Assembly: GCA_963978895.1 (NCBI GenBank)
Contig: OZ022242.1
Coordinates: 3,159,166-3,223,165 of the forward strand
DNA length: 64,000 bases
Reading direction: 5' to 3'
DNA from: Erpobdella octoculata
Taxonomy: Eukaryota > Annelida > Clitellata > Hirudinida > Erpobdellidae
Below are positions 47,757-58,499 of the stretch, in pieces; within the stretch, counting starts at the first letter, position 1; each line of letters opens with the position of its first letter. A program made the translations under genes and the position numbers. The notes below the pieces were generated by a model. It saw only the letters and a program-made list of their open reading frames with translations. It was not told the DNA's origin and searched no databases.

Positions 47757-48934
47757 GATATAGCGAATCAAAGATCGCATACCGGCGCCTACCGCCATGG
47801 TAATAATTATAACGTTATATAACACGTTACGCGATTCCTTCGTTTACACTTTTTCTAAAAACTCAAATTTTTTCTATGTAAAATTTTTAAATTATAATTA
47901 CATTATTTAATTAATTAAAATAATTTTATATAACATTTCCCATTTTAAATAAATTAGTTATACTAATTATCATACATAATTACTAATAATTATACTAGTG
48001 TTTACTTTTCATCGTGTTTATAGTTAATTATAGCCGACAATTATGTTCTGCTGTTCAAAAACCTAAGCCGCGCGATACGCCTAGCCCCCAAATTTTAAAA
48101 TCAATTTTTTTTATTTTTTTTTGATAAAAACGTTTTTGTTTGCGAAACTAATTAATAAATATTGCATTGTTTTTAAGCAAGAGCATATATAGAAAATTTG
48201 AAAAAAATCTGTTATTCAAAAGTTAATTGGAAAAATAGGTACAAAGATTTTTACTAAACATACAAACAAACAAATATAAGGTGAAACTAATAGAAAAATG
48301 AAAAAATACAGTTATCACTTACTTTCACACAATAATTTATCCAGGAAAAATGCCAAAATTGCAATTTTATAATATTTAATATTAACAAACATTGAACTTT
48401 TCAGATATTATTTTTAAACGTTATTTTTATAATTTAACACTTAACTGAAAATTAAAGTTTTAAGTAGTTTAAAAGTCGTGTTTTGATAGATTGATATTTA
48501 ATATTAATCCAGTAATTATTACCTCTTGAAGGACACAACCCTTTTAAAGATCAAAAACCAAAATCTTGTTCAAATATTTATTATCAAACATTTAACTTTT
48601 CAGAAATTATTTCTAAACGTTATTTTTATAATTTACCAAGTGAACTGAAAGTTAAAATTTTAAAAATCGTGTGTTGGTAGATTAATACTTAGTAACAACA
48701 CAGTAATAATTATTCTTCTGAACGACAAAACTTGTTTTTAAAGCTAAGGTGTGAAAAAACTAAGATCTATTTTAAGACAGTTTGAATAACTCTCGAATCA
48801 CGTCATTCTATACAAAAGTTTGACTAATTATACTGAGTCACTAATGACATCATTTTATACATCATTCTCTTGAAGCCGCTATGCTAGAATAATATAATAA
48901 ATGCAAGGAAGTTATTCACTCGATTATAAATAAT

Positions 48935-50589
48935 AAGCATCTGCGTCCCGATATCGTTATCTCGAATTCAATCGAGATTTCAAAACGATACGGGAGATCC
49001 CGTATCGCCATTGAAACAATACAGCCTGCGGAAGAAATCTCGTATCGATATAAAATAGCGAGACTTAAATTTGGTTCTCGAATAAAGTCCCGAAAAAATA
49101 ACGAGATTTGTAAAAAATATTTTTCAATAAATAACGAAAGTCATACATATTTAATTAACGATTGTCACAACTGTGAATATTTGCAATTTATTCATCAACA
49201 TTGATTAATTAATCTACCTATTGACAGAAGTTTATAACTATTATCATCCCCACTTTAAATTCGGTTTTCCAGACAGCCTGTAGCCCCATTATTTACTATT
49301 TTTAGTCTGGGAATCGGCAGCAAAAAAGCCAAGCTCCTCTTAGGCTGCTAGTCGACCTCTGCATACTACTGATACTACAAGCCCTACAAGGCAATCGTAC
49401 TCGCTGACATCGATGACTATTATTATTAATGAGAATAATGAGTAATGTAATAGTAATGATCCTTCTATGTTTATGTTTTGGTTTAGTCTGTTTCATAAAC
49501 TTATTTTTTCAAATTTGTTACATAGAATTGGAATGATTATTTTAGTGTTTCGACATCCGTAATTGACCGTAATAGTAGCTCATATAAGATATATCTTTAT
49601 AATCTCGATGATATTCTTGGTTGTGTGTGAGTATGTGTGTTCCACCTGTAGTGTGCACGACAGTGCCGTAGCCCGTATCGTCTGCAGCTGGAATTCGAAA
49701 CTTTCTCAGCTTCTTTTTTGCTATTGCTAACCACATTCGCTATCGCCTATAAATAAGCACGCTGGGTTTTTTTCACTTTATTAATTCTTGCATAGAAGCA
49801 CTTTCTCGTGTTTGTCATCATTATCATGCCGCGTCACCGGGGTCAAATCTGGGAGTACTTTGAGGAAGAGACGGTCACGCAGTAAGTCAATGGCAATGAT
49901 GTAGAAGTAAATCTTGCCAGATGCAAAAACTGCGGAAAACAGTATCATTTTAATTTAATCTTAGTAATCTAGTAATCTCAATCTCAGTAATCTGCAATCT
50001 ATTTCTATCTCCATTGGTTTTTCCACTTTAACTATTGAATTGCCTAAAAATGTCGTTCATTTGGTGTGCTAGAAGGTTTTCTACTTTTCAATTACTTGAA
50101 AAAATAATTTTAATTTTTCTTTTCATCGGCAAGTAAAATCATTTAATTAAATTGATAAACTACCGCATAATGCGTACTAAATAAAGTAAATAAATACTTA
50201 CTATCGGCGGTAACGTTTCATTTAGAATCTAAATTTAGACAAATAGATGTAGCGAAACTAAACAAATGAAACTTATTTCAAGTTGTAAAAAAAATTAAAT
50301 TTGGTAAATTTTTATAAATTTTGAAATTTTTTAATATTTATATATTTTTTTCAATGAATTCCTTTAATGTAGTTATTAATATTGTCTGTCACGTATAGTT
50401 CATTATTCTATGTTATCTCGTTTCATTCGAGACAAAATTTCCACTTCAGTCGAGATCCCGATATCGTATCGTATCGTATCGATATCGTATCGTTATTGTT
50501 CGAGGCGTCTCGTATCGTATCGTTTAATTCGAGGCAAATTTCAGAAATCGTATCGTATCGTTCCAAAAAAATAACGGGACGCAGAAGCT
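48935..50589 (+). mobile_element. hAT-like transposon with BED-finger remnant
   Basis: Termini AAGCATCTGCGTCCCG and CGGGACGCAGAAGCT are inverted. Target duplication TAAATAAT (8 bp) is at 48927-48934 and 50590-50597. D1 has single-copy sequence at this place. Subterminal zones are packed with CGTATCG/GATATCG motifs (48950-49080 and 50450-50570), likely transposase-binding repeats. An 8-bp duplication with a BED zinc finger supports the hAT superfamily. Confidence 0.75.
49826..49956 (+). pseudogene. BED zinc finger transposase N terminus, broken
   Basis: From the ATG: MPRHRGQIWEYFEEETVTQ, a stop, then in the same frame VEVNLARCKNCGKQYHF. The aromatic IW-YF pair and the C-x-x-C fit a BED finger, with the His pair lost or further on. 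No hAT dimerisation domain was found, so this is a remnant. Confidence 0.6.
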
Positions 50590-52699
50590 TAAATAATACC
50601 ATCCGAAATACGGCGAAACGCTTAAGTTTAATACTTCAAAATTCATAATAACTTCTAAGCATTAGGCAATTTCTAATTTATTAACAATGAGGTTTGTTGT
50701 GTATAATTTGTTCAGCTGGTTTTTTTTAACTAAGAATACTTGGTTGAAACAATAAAAAAAATTGAAAATGTAATAATCTGTAAATAAGAAAAATTAAATA
50801 AAAAAATACCAGTTGCATAACACCCATAGGAGCCTACACTGTCTAAGACAACAACACAACTTAGTAATGAGAATAATTAAAATTATACTTTCGGGACAAT
50901 TCATCAAATCATCTCACATCTAAGCATTCATTGTCACTTTTAAAGTATACTCAGGTTTGTGTGATATGAATATATGAATAGCGCTACAACAACTGTCTTC
51001 TCAATACACTCGCCACCCAGCGTCGTTTGATAGAAAGAAATTTAAACACTGAAGAAGACAGATTTTGCAGCCAAAGAACTTGTCTCACCTGACAAACATT
51101 TAAAAACAGGTTTTGCTTTTATTCATTAAATGATGATAATAAGGATGATGGTGGTGGGAATAGTGATGGTGGTGGTGGTTATGGTGATGATGATGATGAT
51201 GATAATAATGATGGCGAGGATGTAGTGATGATGATGAAACTAAATGTGTTTAAGGGACGAAGGTATAAGTTCAGTGAAATTTTTTTAAGATGATTGTTGA
51301 CTTTAAAATGAGTGAGGAAGAGGAAAGAGGAAACCTCTGTAAAAAAGAAAAGATTTTAAAGCTGTACGGAATCCGGCTAAACTAGATGTCTTAATGATGT
51401 GCTGATGAAGTATATTCCACATTTGAGGCATGCGGTCACGTCAATGGTTCTTCCGTAAAGCTCAAAAATTCTGCAAGGAGGACTAAAGAAGAAACCTTTA
51501 GATGCTGATCTGAACTTTTGTCGTTCCTTAATTTTAGTGATGGCAACAAGATGAAAGCTTGTCCGTGTATAAGACTGTGCCCAGGTTATCTTGTTCTCGA
51601 TTTGTTGCCGAATAAGTTACCAGTGGAGATCTTGATGGAGTGCAGCGACTTGATCAAATTTTCTTATTGCATTGCAATTTTAAACTATTCATTATGAAAA
51701 CAATAAATCGGTATGCGGACTTTTCATCAAAGGACGATTCATCAAGGGACTGTTCATCAAGGACTATTCATCAAGGGACTATTCATCAAGAGACTATTCA
51801 TCAAAGGACTATTCATCAAGAGGACGGTTCATCATAAGGACTGTTCATCTAAAGACTATTCATCAAGAGGACTATTCATCAAATTTTGAAGCCACTCAGC
51901 AGCCTTTATCAATATATACCCAAGATATTTTCAGCGTAAAGTAATTTGATGTATTTTTAAAAGACAGTTCTTCATCTTTGATAAAATAAATTTCAAACAT
52001 ATCAGTAATTTAAAAAAATAGTGATGGCAACCAGGCTTGTTAAGAGCGGTACTATTGGCTGACAAGATCGTTGAATGCAGCGCCGCTACATTTTTTAGCT
52101 GTTCTCAGCGCTATTCGCTACCGCAACTTTTATTAAAAAAACAATATAGATCTTTTATATCAATTAAATGAGTTCCAATGTATTTAGTTTTTATTTGAAG
52201 TTTGCATGAAATCTGAGTCTGGTTGATTTATCGACGATCCGGACGAGAGTAAGCGTCTCTTTGAAATGACCTTTCCTGACCTCGCTAAAGCGAGCGTGTT
52301 CGTCTCTTTGAAGTGTGGCAGAAGTGGTATACCGGGTGTTAGTGATGTTTTGAGGTGTATGGTATCTGGCTGTTTGAGTGTGTATATACTTACAGTTTGT
52401 ACGAACAGTTGAAAGCAGTTTTTTTAAACTTATTATTCAATTGTCTTGATCTTAAGATCTTGACGTTATTTCTTGTCCAGTTATTTTATTTACTGTATGT
52501 GACGAATAAAATTGTTGTATATTACAACCATGTCTTCTACAAACTTGCTGATTGCTCGAGGTAAAAGTGTCTTTGAAGCGTGGCCTCTTGGTGTTAAACG
52601 ACCGATGCCAGATTTGACATAGCGGGCATGGGTGATGCTTTGACGTGTTTGTGGCCTTTGGTAAATGTGTAAATATATGGTTTACGAAAACAGTCGAAT

Positions 52700-52859
52700 T
52701 TAGTTTTTCTGGTGCTGTGACCGGGAGCGGAAGCGGAAGACAAGCGGGAAGAAAGAGTGACCGGGAGCGTGAGAGCCAGCGGGGAAGGAAACGGGAACGA
52801 GAGAGAAAAACGACCGAAAAACCTCTAAAAACCCCGGGCAACGCCTGATACCCCGCTAG
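52700..52859 (+). mobile_element. Helitron H-II 3' end fragment
   Basis: Ends ACCCCGGGCAACGCCTGATA then CCCCG and CTAG with T after. The preceding GGGAGCG arrays match H-II. The 5' end is unclear. Confidence 0.6.
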
Positions 52860-52867
52860 TTCTATTA

Positions 52868-53153
52868 TCTATATATATAAAAATGAATGTTTGTATATAT
52901 GTATTTATGTATGTTAATGTCCTTTATGCATTGCTACACCATTCATCCGATCGTAATGAAATTTTCACACAACCTTGAGAGTCAATGAAAATCAAAAAGA
53001 AAAAAAAATTTTTTGAAATCCGTCACAAAATGAGCGGAGCGGAGCGGGTGAGCGAGCGGGAACTATATATATATGTATGTGCGTATGTATGTGTGTATGT
53101 ATGTATGTGTATGTGCATGTATGTGTGTCTGTGTGTGTGTGTTTATGTATGTA
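52868..53153 (+). mobile_element. Helitron-type 5' end fragment
   Basis: Starts TCTATATATATAAAAATGAA, then TGTATG-type repeats and the block AATGAAATTTTCACACAACC. A GTATGTGT simple repeat region follows at 53070-53150. Cut by the inverted copy that ends at 53154. Confidence 0.5.
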
Positions 53154-53495
53154 CTAGCGGAGATACCCGGCGTTGCCCAGGTTTTTTAGAGGTTTTTCTA
53201 ATGTTTGTCTCTTTCTCTCCCGTTTCCTTTCCCACCTGCTTTCCCACTCCTGTTAGCTTTTCCGTTTTCGGTCGTTTTCCCACTGCCGGTCGCTTTCCCG
53301 CTCCCGGTCGCTTTCCCGCTCCCGGTCGCTTTCCCGCTCCCGGTCGTTTTCCCGTCCCGGTCGCTGCCCCGTTCCCGCTCACGTTTGCTCTCCCATTCCC
53401 GCTCACGCTTGCTTTTCTGTTCCCGCTCGCTGTCCGTTCCGGGTGCTTTCCCGTTTCTATAATAGACAAACTAACCCACAAACATTCATATATAT
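53154..53495 (-). mobile_element. Helitron H-II copy, inverted
   Basis: CTAG at 53154 with T outside; on the minus strand it is preceded by a GGGCAACGCCGGGTATCTCC terminus. The array of GGAAAGCGACCGGGAGCG units at 53280-53350 runs to a TA-rich end near 53490. Confidence 0.6.
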
Positions 53496-53504
53496 ATATA
53501 TATA

Positions 53505-54153
53505 GTCTTAGCAAATCTATTTTGCGTTTTATAGGCTAACAGAAGTTATGAAAGAATGTAAAAGAGAAAATGAGCGGGAACGGAAACGGGAACGGGAGAG
53601 CTACCGTGACCGGGAATGGGAGAGCAAGCATGACCGGGAACGGGAGAGCAAGCGTGAGCGGGAACGGGAAAGCGACCGGAAACGGGAAAGCGACCGGGAA
53701 CGGGAAAGCGACCGGGAACGGGAAAGCGACCGGGAACGGGAAAGCGACCGGGAACGGGAAAGCGACCGGGAACGGGAAAGCGACCGGGAACGGGAAAGCG
53801 ACCGGGAACGGGAAAGCGACCGGGAACGGGAAAGCGACCGGGAACGGGAAAGCGACCGGGAACGGGAAAGCGACCGGGAACGCGGAAAGCGATCGGGAAC
53901 GCGGAAAGCGACCGGGAACGCGGAAAGCGACTGGAATCGGGAGAGCAAGCTTGGAAGGAAACGCGAGCAAGAGAGAAAATCGATAACAGAACTTCTGAGC
54001 GGGAAAGCGACCGGGAGCTGGAAAACGACCGAGAGCGGAAAAGCGACCGGGAACGCTACGAAAACGGGAAAGTGGAGAAGGGAACGGGAGCGAGAGAGAC
54101 AAACATTAGAAAAACCTCTAAAAACCCCGGGCAACGCCGGGTAACCCCGCTAG
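53505..54153 (+). mobile_element. Helitron H-II, copy with expanded 18-bp array
   Basis: Starts TCTTAGCAAATCTATTTTGC and ends in the CCCGG/CCGGG hairpin, GTAACCCCG and CTAG at 54150-54153. Same element as 5926-6471 but with about ten near-perfect 18-bp units (GACCGGGAACGGGAAAGC) at 53685-53880, against about six in the other copy. ORFs of Arg-Glu-Ser-Asp repeats over it are artefacts of the 18-bp period. Confidence 0.75.
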
Positions 54154-54599
54154 TAAAGAATAAAGTATTTGGATGCAAGCAGAGTAGCACTGTAAACTTG
54201 TACCCTACATTTTGGTAACATATTTTGGTTGAAAATAACATCTTAAACAATTTTATTAACTTTTTTGATGAATAGTCCGCTGGATGAATAGACATTAGAT
54301 GAACCGTCCTCTTGATGAACCGTCCTCTTGATGAATAGTCCTTTGGTGAATAGTCCTTTGATGAATAGTCCCTTGATGAATAGTCCTGGATGAACAGTCC
54401 TTTGATGAATCGTCCTTTGATGAACAGTCCTAGCATCAATAAATCGACATATGATAATAAATCGTTATTTCACTTTTTTAAGAAGTTATAACTTTTATTA
54501 AACTTTTCCGCTGTGTTTGTGTTAAATTTGAAGCGAACTTCCTGAGCGATGTTGAAGCAAAATTTTATAAGTCATTTGTTTATCTATTTTTCAATATTA

Positions 54600-55080
54600 C
54601 TAGCTGGTTGCCCCCACATATTGCGTGCAAGATCTATTGTGCCGAGCCTTGAAATTTGTTGCCAGTAAAAATGGGCCGTGCCGCAAAAATTTGGTTCATG
54701 AATGGCTTAAATTTCGACCATATTCTCACATTTTCAACTACAGCGTGAAATAATCAAGAGAAGCAAAATGTGAAAAATCGAAATTATCACCGACCAGTAT
54801 CTTTTTGTGTTACGTTGAAGCCGCCAGTCAACGAATCATTACAGAACTCCATGTCTTTCATATCGTTGACGAGAAAACCCCTGAAATTATCTCACTTATC
54901 TTTTTCAAAATGAAAAGAAAAGAAAAAGAATTTATAATATTTATAATATTTTATGTTATCATTCATTATATTTGGGTAGATCACCAGTAAGTTAAATTTT
55001 TTTGTAGTTAGTATAATAACTTTGGGTTTGTTAACTAAAAATTAGTTAAACTCTGCTATAAATCAAAAATCAAAATGAAA
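54600..55080. other. unassigned; Helitron-like end at left
   Basis: ACTAGCTGGTTGCCCCCACA at 54599 read in reverse looks like a Helitron 3' terminus of a third family. No ORF above background. Confidence 0.35.
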
Positions 55081-55084
55081 CAAG

Positions 55085-55345
55085 TAAAGGAAAAAACGAG
55101 TTTTTTAACACAAACTTTAATATCAAATACACTCGATGTTTGTCTGTGTGTATATATACAAAAGATGTTCAAATTACGTTTTTTTAAATTGAATCATGTA
55201 TTGTCATCCAATATAAAGATATGCTGAAAGTTTCAGCTTCCTAGCTTGTCAAAAAACTGGTTAAATTTTACTTGCAAGATTTGCGTACAGAGACACACAC
55301 ACACACAAACAGAGAATGTAACCTAAATAAAAGTTTGTAAAAAGA
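55085..55345 (+). repeat. dispersed repeat, inverted partner at 58.2 kb
   Basis: Matches 12326-12605 in the same direction and 58082-58310 in the opposite one. With the latter it brackets the Tudor gene and a LINE. Confidence 0.7.
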
Positions 55346-55544
55346 AAATAAGAGAGAGAAAAAGGACAACAAAAAAACAGAACAATATACACAATATAAA
55401 AAGAAACACCAAGAAAGAAAGAAAAGGGAAAACTTGAATAAAAACAAACACTTTGGCCTAAGCCTGTTACTAGCTGTTTATATTATTATTAAAACATATT
55501 TTATTTTAAAATTTAAAAAAAGTATTTCCAATCACACTGTTCAT

Positions 55545-56519
55545 TTAATTCCAACATTCAGGGGCTAAGCTGTCTTTTTGATTTCTAGCCTTTCTCATAA
55601 AAATATCCTGGATCTCCATTTCATTGAAACCATTTCTTCTCAACTCCAATGCGAGATTGTTTTTAAATGAAAAATGATTTTTTGTAGTTAATCTTGTTGG
55701 TTTGCTGGTTTTGTTTTCATATGAGGACTGCAAAAAACTGTTTTTGGACTTCAAATAAAAAGACGGACCAGGTCGATTTGGATGTTTCTGGCTTTCACTG
55801 TAAATGTTTGTTTGTTCTTTTCCATGGTGTTCGGTTGCATTGTTCTTTAGTTGCTCAATGGACATAATTAAACTATTTGTATATGATTGTAGCTGTGTGT
55901 GCATTGAAATGAAAAACTCAATCCAATCTGTTGAAGTTATTTTAGGCGCGGAAAGAACATTTTCTTTAAAATACGATTCTCCTTCTTCAACAATCTGTGA
56001 AAGACCGCATTTTTTCTCTTTATAATAAACGCTGAAATCATACCAAGTGTAATTGTTTATAACTTGCCTTCTCGACGCTGAAATGATGTCATTTTTTGTA
56101 AATTTATAAAAATAATATAAATTAGCCATTGGCCATTTTGTATTGCCGTGATGACCCGTCAAGCCACAAATTTCAACTCTGGTGCTTGGTTCGTGTTTGT
56201 TTAAAAAATCCGGGCGAAGCATGACATTATCTTGATCAACATACTCTGTTAAGCCATAGTGCACAAAATTCACCAGTAATTCCCTTTTATTCGCACGCCT
56301 CAAAACAACTCCACTGAGCCACTTTTGATTCACTGAGCATTTTGCAATCACAACGCTATTTTTAGGAAGTCTTTCAAATTTTCTAATTTTCAGTCTGAAA
56401 GAAGCGTATTCGCTTAGAACATTATGAAAGTCGTCAAAATGCTCAAGATCTTCTAAACTACCAAACACAACATGAAAGTGACTTGGATCAATAAAGTAAA
56501 CAATTTTTGCAGAAAACAT
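55545..56519 (-). CDS. single-exon Tudor-domain protein
   Basis: 324 residues from the ATG at 56519; an in-frame stop lies 15 bp upstream, so this start is the first possible. Residues 55-115 form a Tudor domain: VVIAKCSVNQKWLSGVVLRR, then LLVNFVHYGLTEYVDQDNVM and LRPDF. The N-W-x-x-G-V strand, the F-V-x-Y-G turn and the Y-V-x-x-x-x-x-x-L-R end are typical of extended Tudor domains in germline TDRD proteins, which bind methyl-arginine on Piwi and related proteins. Of the usual aromatic cage residues I see W, F and Y positions kept. The N terminus (KIVYFIDPSHFHVVF) looks like the start of the extended fold. The C-terminal 120 residues are low-complexity and polar, ending in a helix with NGFNEMEIQDIFMRKA. 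An AATAAA lies about 40 bp after the stop. No introns, so a retrocopy or a genuinely intronless gene; intactness argues it is used. Confidence 0.78.
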   Translation of the reverse strand: MFSAKIVYFIDPSHFHVVFGSLEDLEHFDDFHNVLSEYASFRLKIRKFERLPKNSVVIAKCSVNQKWLSGVVLRRANKRELLVNFVHYGLTEYVDQDNVMLRPDFLNKHEPSTRVEICGLTGHHGNTKWPMANLYYFYKFTKNDIISASRRQVINNYTWYDFSVYYKEKKCGLSQIVEEGESYFKENVLSAPKITSTDWIEFFISMHTQLQSYTNSLIMSIEQLKNNATEHHGKEQTNIYSESQKHPNRPGPSFYLKSKNSFLQSSYENKTSKPTRLTTKNHFSFKNNLALELRRNGFNEMEIQDIFMRKARNQKDSLAPECWN

Positions 56520-56612
56520 TTTTAAATCTTTTTAATATAGCTTGTGTTAATTTTGATATTTATAATTTCTGTACAACATATTTGTTTTGAGGTTTTATTA
56601 TGAGAAATAGGT

Positions 56613-56615
<3 letters not shown>

Positions 56616-56666
<51 letters not shown>

Positions 56667-56884
56667 TATACACATATATATACACATATATATACATATA
56701 TATACATATATATACATATATACATATATACATATATATATATATATACATATATATACATATATATATATATATACACATATATACACATATATATACA
56801 CATATATATATACATATATATACACATATATATATCCACATATATATATATACACATATATATATATACACATATATATATATT
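56616..56884. repeat. (TA)n/(TATACA)n microsatellite
   Basis: A TA tract grading into TATATACA and CATATA units; it starts about 100 bp upstream of the Tudor ATG. Confidence 0.95.
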
Positions 56885-56959
56885 AACAAATAATGTATTA
56901 CAAAGAGTTTGAATTACAGACACGCACACCTAGCCTACATACATTATTTCTTATCTCGG

Positions 56960-57203
56960 TATGTATGTATTTATGTATGTATGTATGTATGTATGTATGT
57001 ATGTATGTATGTATGTATGTATGTATGTATGTATGTATGTATGTATGTATGTATGTATGTATGTATGTATGTATGTATGTATGTATGTATGTATGTATGT
57101 ATGTATGTATGTATGTATGTATGTATGTATGTATGTATGTATGTATGTATGTATGTATGTATGTATGTATGTATGTATGTATGTATGTATGTATGTATGT
57201 ATG
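56960..57203. repeat. (GTAT)n microsatellite
   Basis: About 60 tandem GTAT units, starting where the 3' end of the minus-strand CR1 element stops. Cys/Met/Tyr/Val ORFs over it are artefacts. Confidence 0.97.
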
Positions 57204-58070
57204 AATGAATTTGTTTATTATCAGAACCGAAAATATAAAAAACGTCTATAGAATCTAGCCATAAAAAATTAATAACTCCGAAAGTTATATTTTTGATGAA
57301 GAGGAGCTACATCAGGCTCCTCTATACTGACAGAAGCTGGAGGACTCGCGACTCCTAAGAGATGCGGTCCTTGAAAGCGTTTACTGTCGGGGCGTCAATT
57401 GTGTATTGCGTAAGCGCATTCCATGGAGGGACAATCCGGTTTGTGAAGAAATTGTATCGCTCTTCGCAACCTCTGACATACTGGCACTCTAATTTACAGT
57501 TGTGGCCACGCAGGTTGTATGCCGTGTGGCCGGCTGCTCGAGTTTGTGGAACGAAAAAGCTGACGTCGTCAATGTTGCGGCAATTTTGAACTGCTCGATC
57601 AGGTCACCTCTCGAACGGCGGTCTTGTAGCGTTGTGATTCCAAGCTGTTGCATACGATGTTCATAAGGCTGATGTCTTAATATTGCATTGATTTTTGTTG
57701 CCCGACGTTGGACCTGCTCAAGAAGGTTAATATCGCCCTTTTGATAAGGCGACCAAGATTGAACAGTAAATTTAAGATGTGGGCGGACGTAGGAGAGGTA
57801 AAGTGTACGCCACAGTATGAGGCTGCGACTGCGGAAAGCTTTTCTGAGTCGGCTGAGCATATGATTGGCTGATGACGCTGCTTTTTCGACCTGTGCTCGG
57901 ACCTTTAGATCATCTGAGACGAGAAAACCAAGATCACGTTCAACTTTTGTGACTTCGAGTGGTCGCCGCGTGCCGTCAATATGACTCATAGAGTATTGGT
58001 GGGTTATTCTGTGTGAGCGACCGACATGCATTGTTTTGCATTTCTCGACATTGGAGTGTATTAGCCAAGT
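57204..58070 (-). pseudogene. CR1-like LINE RT C-terminal fragment
   Basis: The 180-residue ORF (58031-57489) reads RDLGFLVSDDLKVRAQVEKA, MLSRLRKAFRSRSLILW, YLSYVRPHLKFTVQSWSPY, LLEQVQRRATKINAI and QLGITTLQDRRSRGDLIEQF, the conserved CR1 thumb/C-terminal series. A frameshift leads to YNFFTNRIVPPWNAL and the end near 57360. 5' truncated near 58060 (MHVGRSHRITHQYSM at the visible start). The 3' side leads through AATAAACAAATTCATTCATA into the tetranucleotide array. Confidence 0.87.
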
Positions 58071-58081
58071 GAATGACCACT

Positions 58082-58310
58082 CAACTTTTATTTAGGTTAC
58101 AATCTCTGTTTGGGTGTCTTCTCTGTGCGCAAATCTTGCAAGTAAAATTTAACCAGCATTTTGACTAGCTAGGAAGCTGAAACTTTCGAATCAGCATAGC
58201 TTTACATTGGATGACAATACATGATTCATTTAAATAAATTAATTTGAACATCTTTCGTATTTCTAAATCGAGTGTATTTGAAATATAAGTTTGTGTCGAA
58301 AAACTCGTTT
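58082..58310 (-). repeat. dispersed repeat, inverted copy
   Basis: Reverse complement of the 55.1-kb repeat (TTTTACTTGCAAGATTTGCG and GCTGAAAGTTTCAGCTTCCT blocks). To its right a Helitron-end-like CCAGCTAGTTGGGGGACCCA at about 58428. Confidence 0.65.
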
Positions 58311-58499
58311 TTTTTCTTTAATTGTTTAATTCTTGGTCTATTTCAAAATATTTTTTCTATGTTCGCATTAAATTACAAGCCCAATGCAGTCGAAAATTAT
58401 AACCCCAATGCACGAATTTGTTTTTTCCAGCTAGTTGGGGGACCCAGCAGCGCTGCTAACTGCTGCCTCGTCAGAAAATAATTGGGACCTAAATATTAG

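Larger units (their letters stand above)
44900..48040. mobile_element. TIR DNA element (GGTAATCTTTCC family), copy 2, interrupted
   Basis: The left TIR is at 44900. The internal sequence follows copy 1 closely (AAGTAGTACCCTTCCAAGCA) and resumes after insertions at 47825-48040 (TTTACTTTTCATCGTGTTTA). The right TIR is lost. An L2-like LINE and a TTCATCGTG-array transposon are nested inside. Confidence 0.7.
51711..54437. mobile_element. transposon with inverted TTCATCAAAGGACTA arrays, element 2
   Basis: The left end GTATGCGGACTTTTCATCAA and the reversed right end GATGCTAGGACTGTTCATCA lead into arrays of about 15-17 bp units (TTCATCAAGGGACTA and variants). There are about 10 units on the left (51716-51885) and about 10 inverted on the right (54266-54432). 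Target duplication AATAAATCG is at 51702-51710 and 54438-54446. D1 lacks the element at this site. The interior carries Helitron copies that inserted later. Confidence 0.8.
48300..54600 (+). repeat. duplicated unit D2
   Basis: Colinear with D1. It lacks both D1 LINEs and instead holds a hAT-like element (48935-50589) and a TTCATC-array transposon (51711-54437). Its GATGATGG/GTGGTGGT-type simple repeats at about 51130-51220 match those in D1 at 32030-32110. No host gene was recognised. Confidence 0.8.

Noticed and set aside
51711..54437. CRISPR-like array of short repeats with variable spacers (TTCATCAAGG units; also TTCATCGTG units at 45.9 kb)
   Set aside because: Spacers are only 3-9 bp, the arrays are inverted pairs with target duplications, and the genome is animal.
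55804..56025. Plus-strand 73-residue ORF
   Set aside because: Shadow of the Tudor gene on the opposite strand.
54600..58440. Tudor gene captured by a Helitron (Helitron-like ends at 54.6 and 58.4 kb)
   Set aside because: The two end-like motifs cannot be shown to belong to one element and no matching 5' TC end was found.
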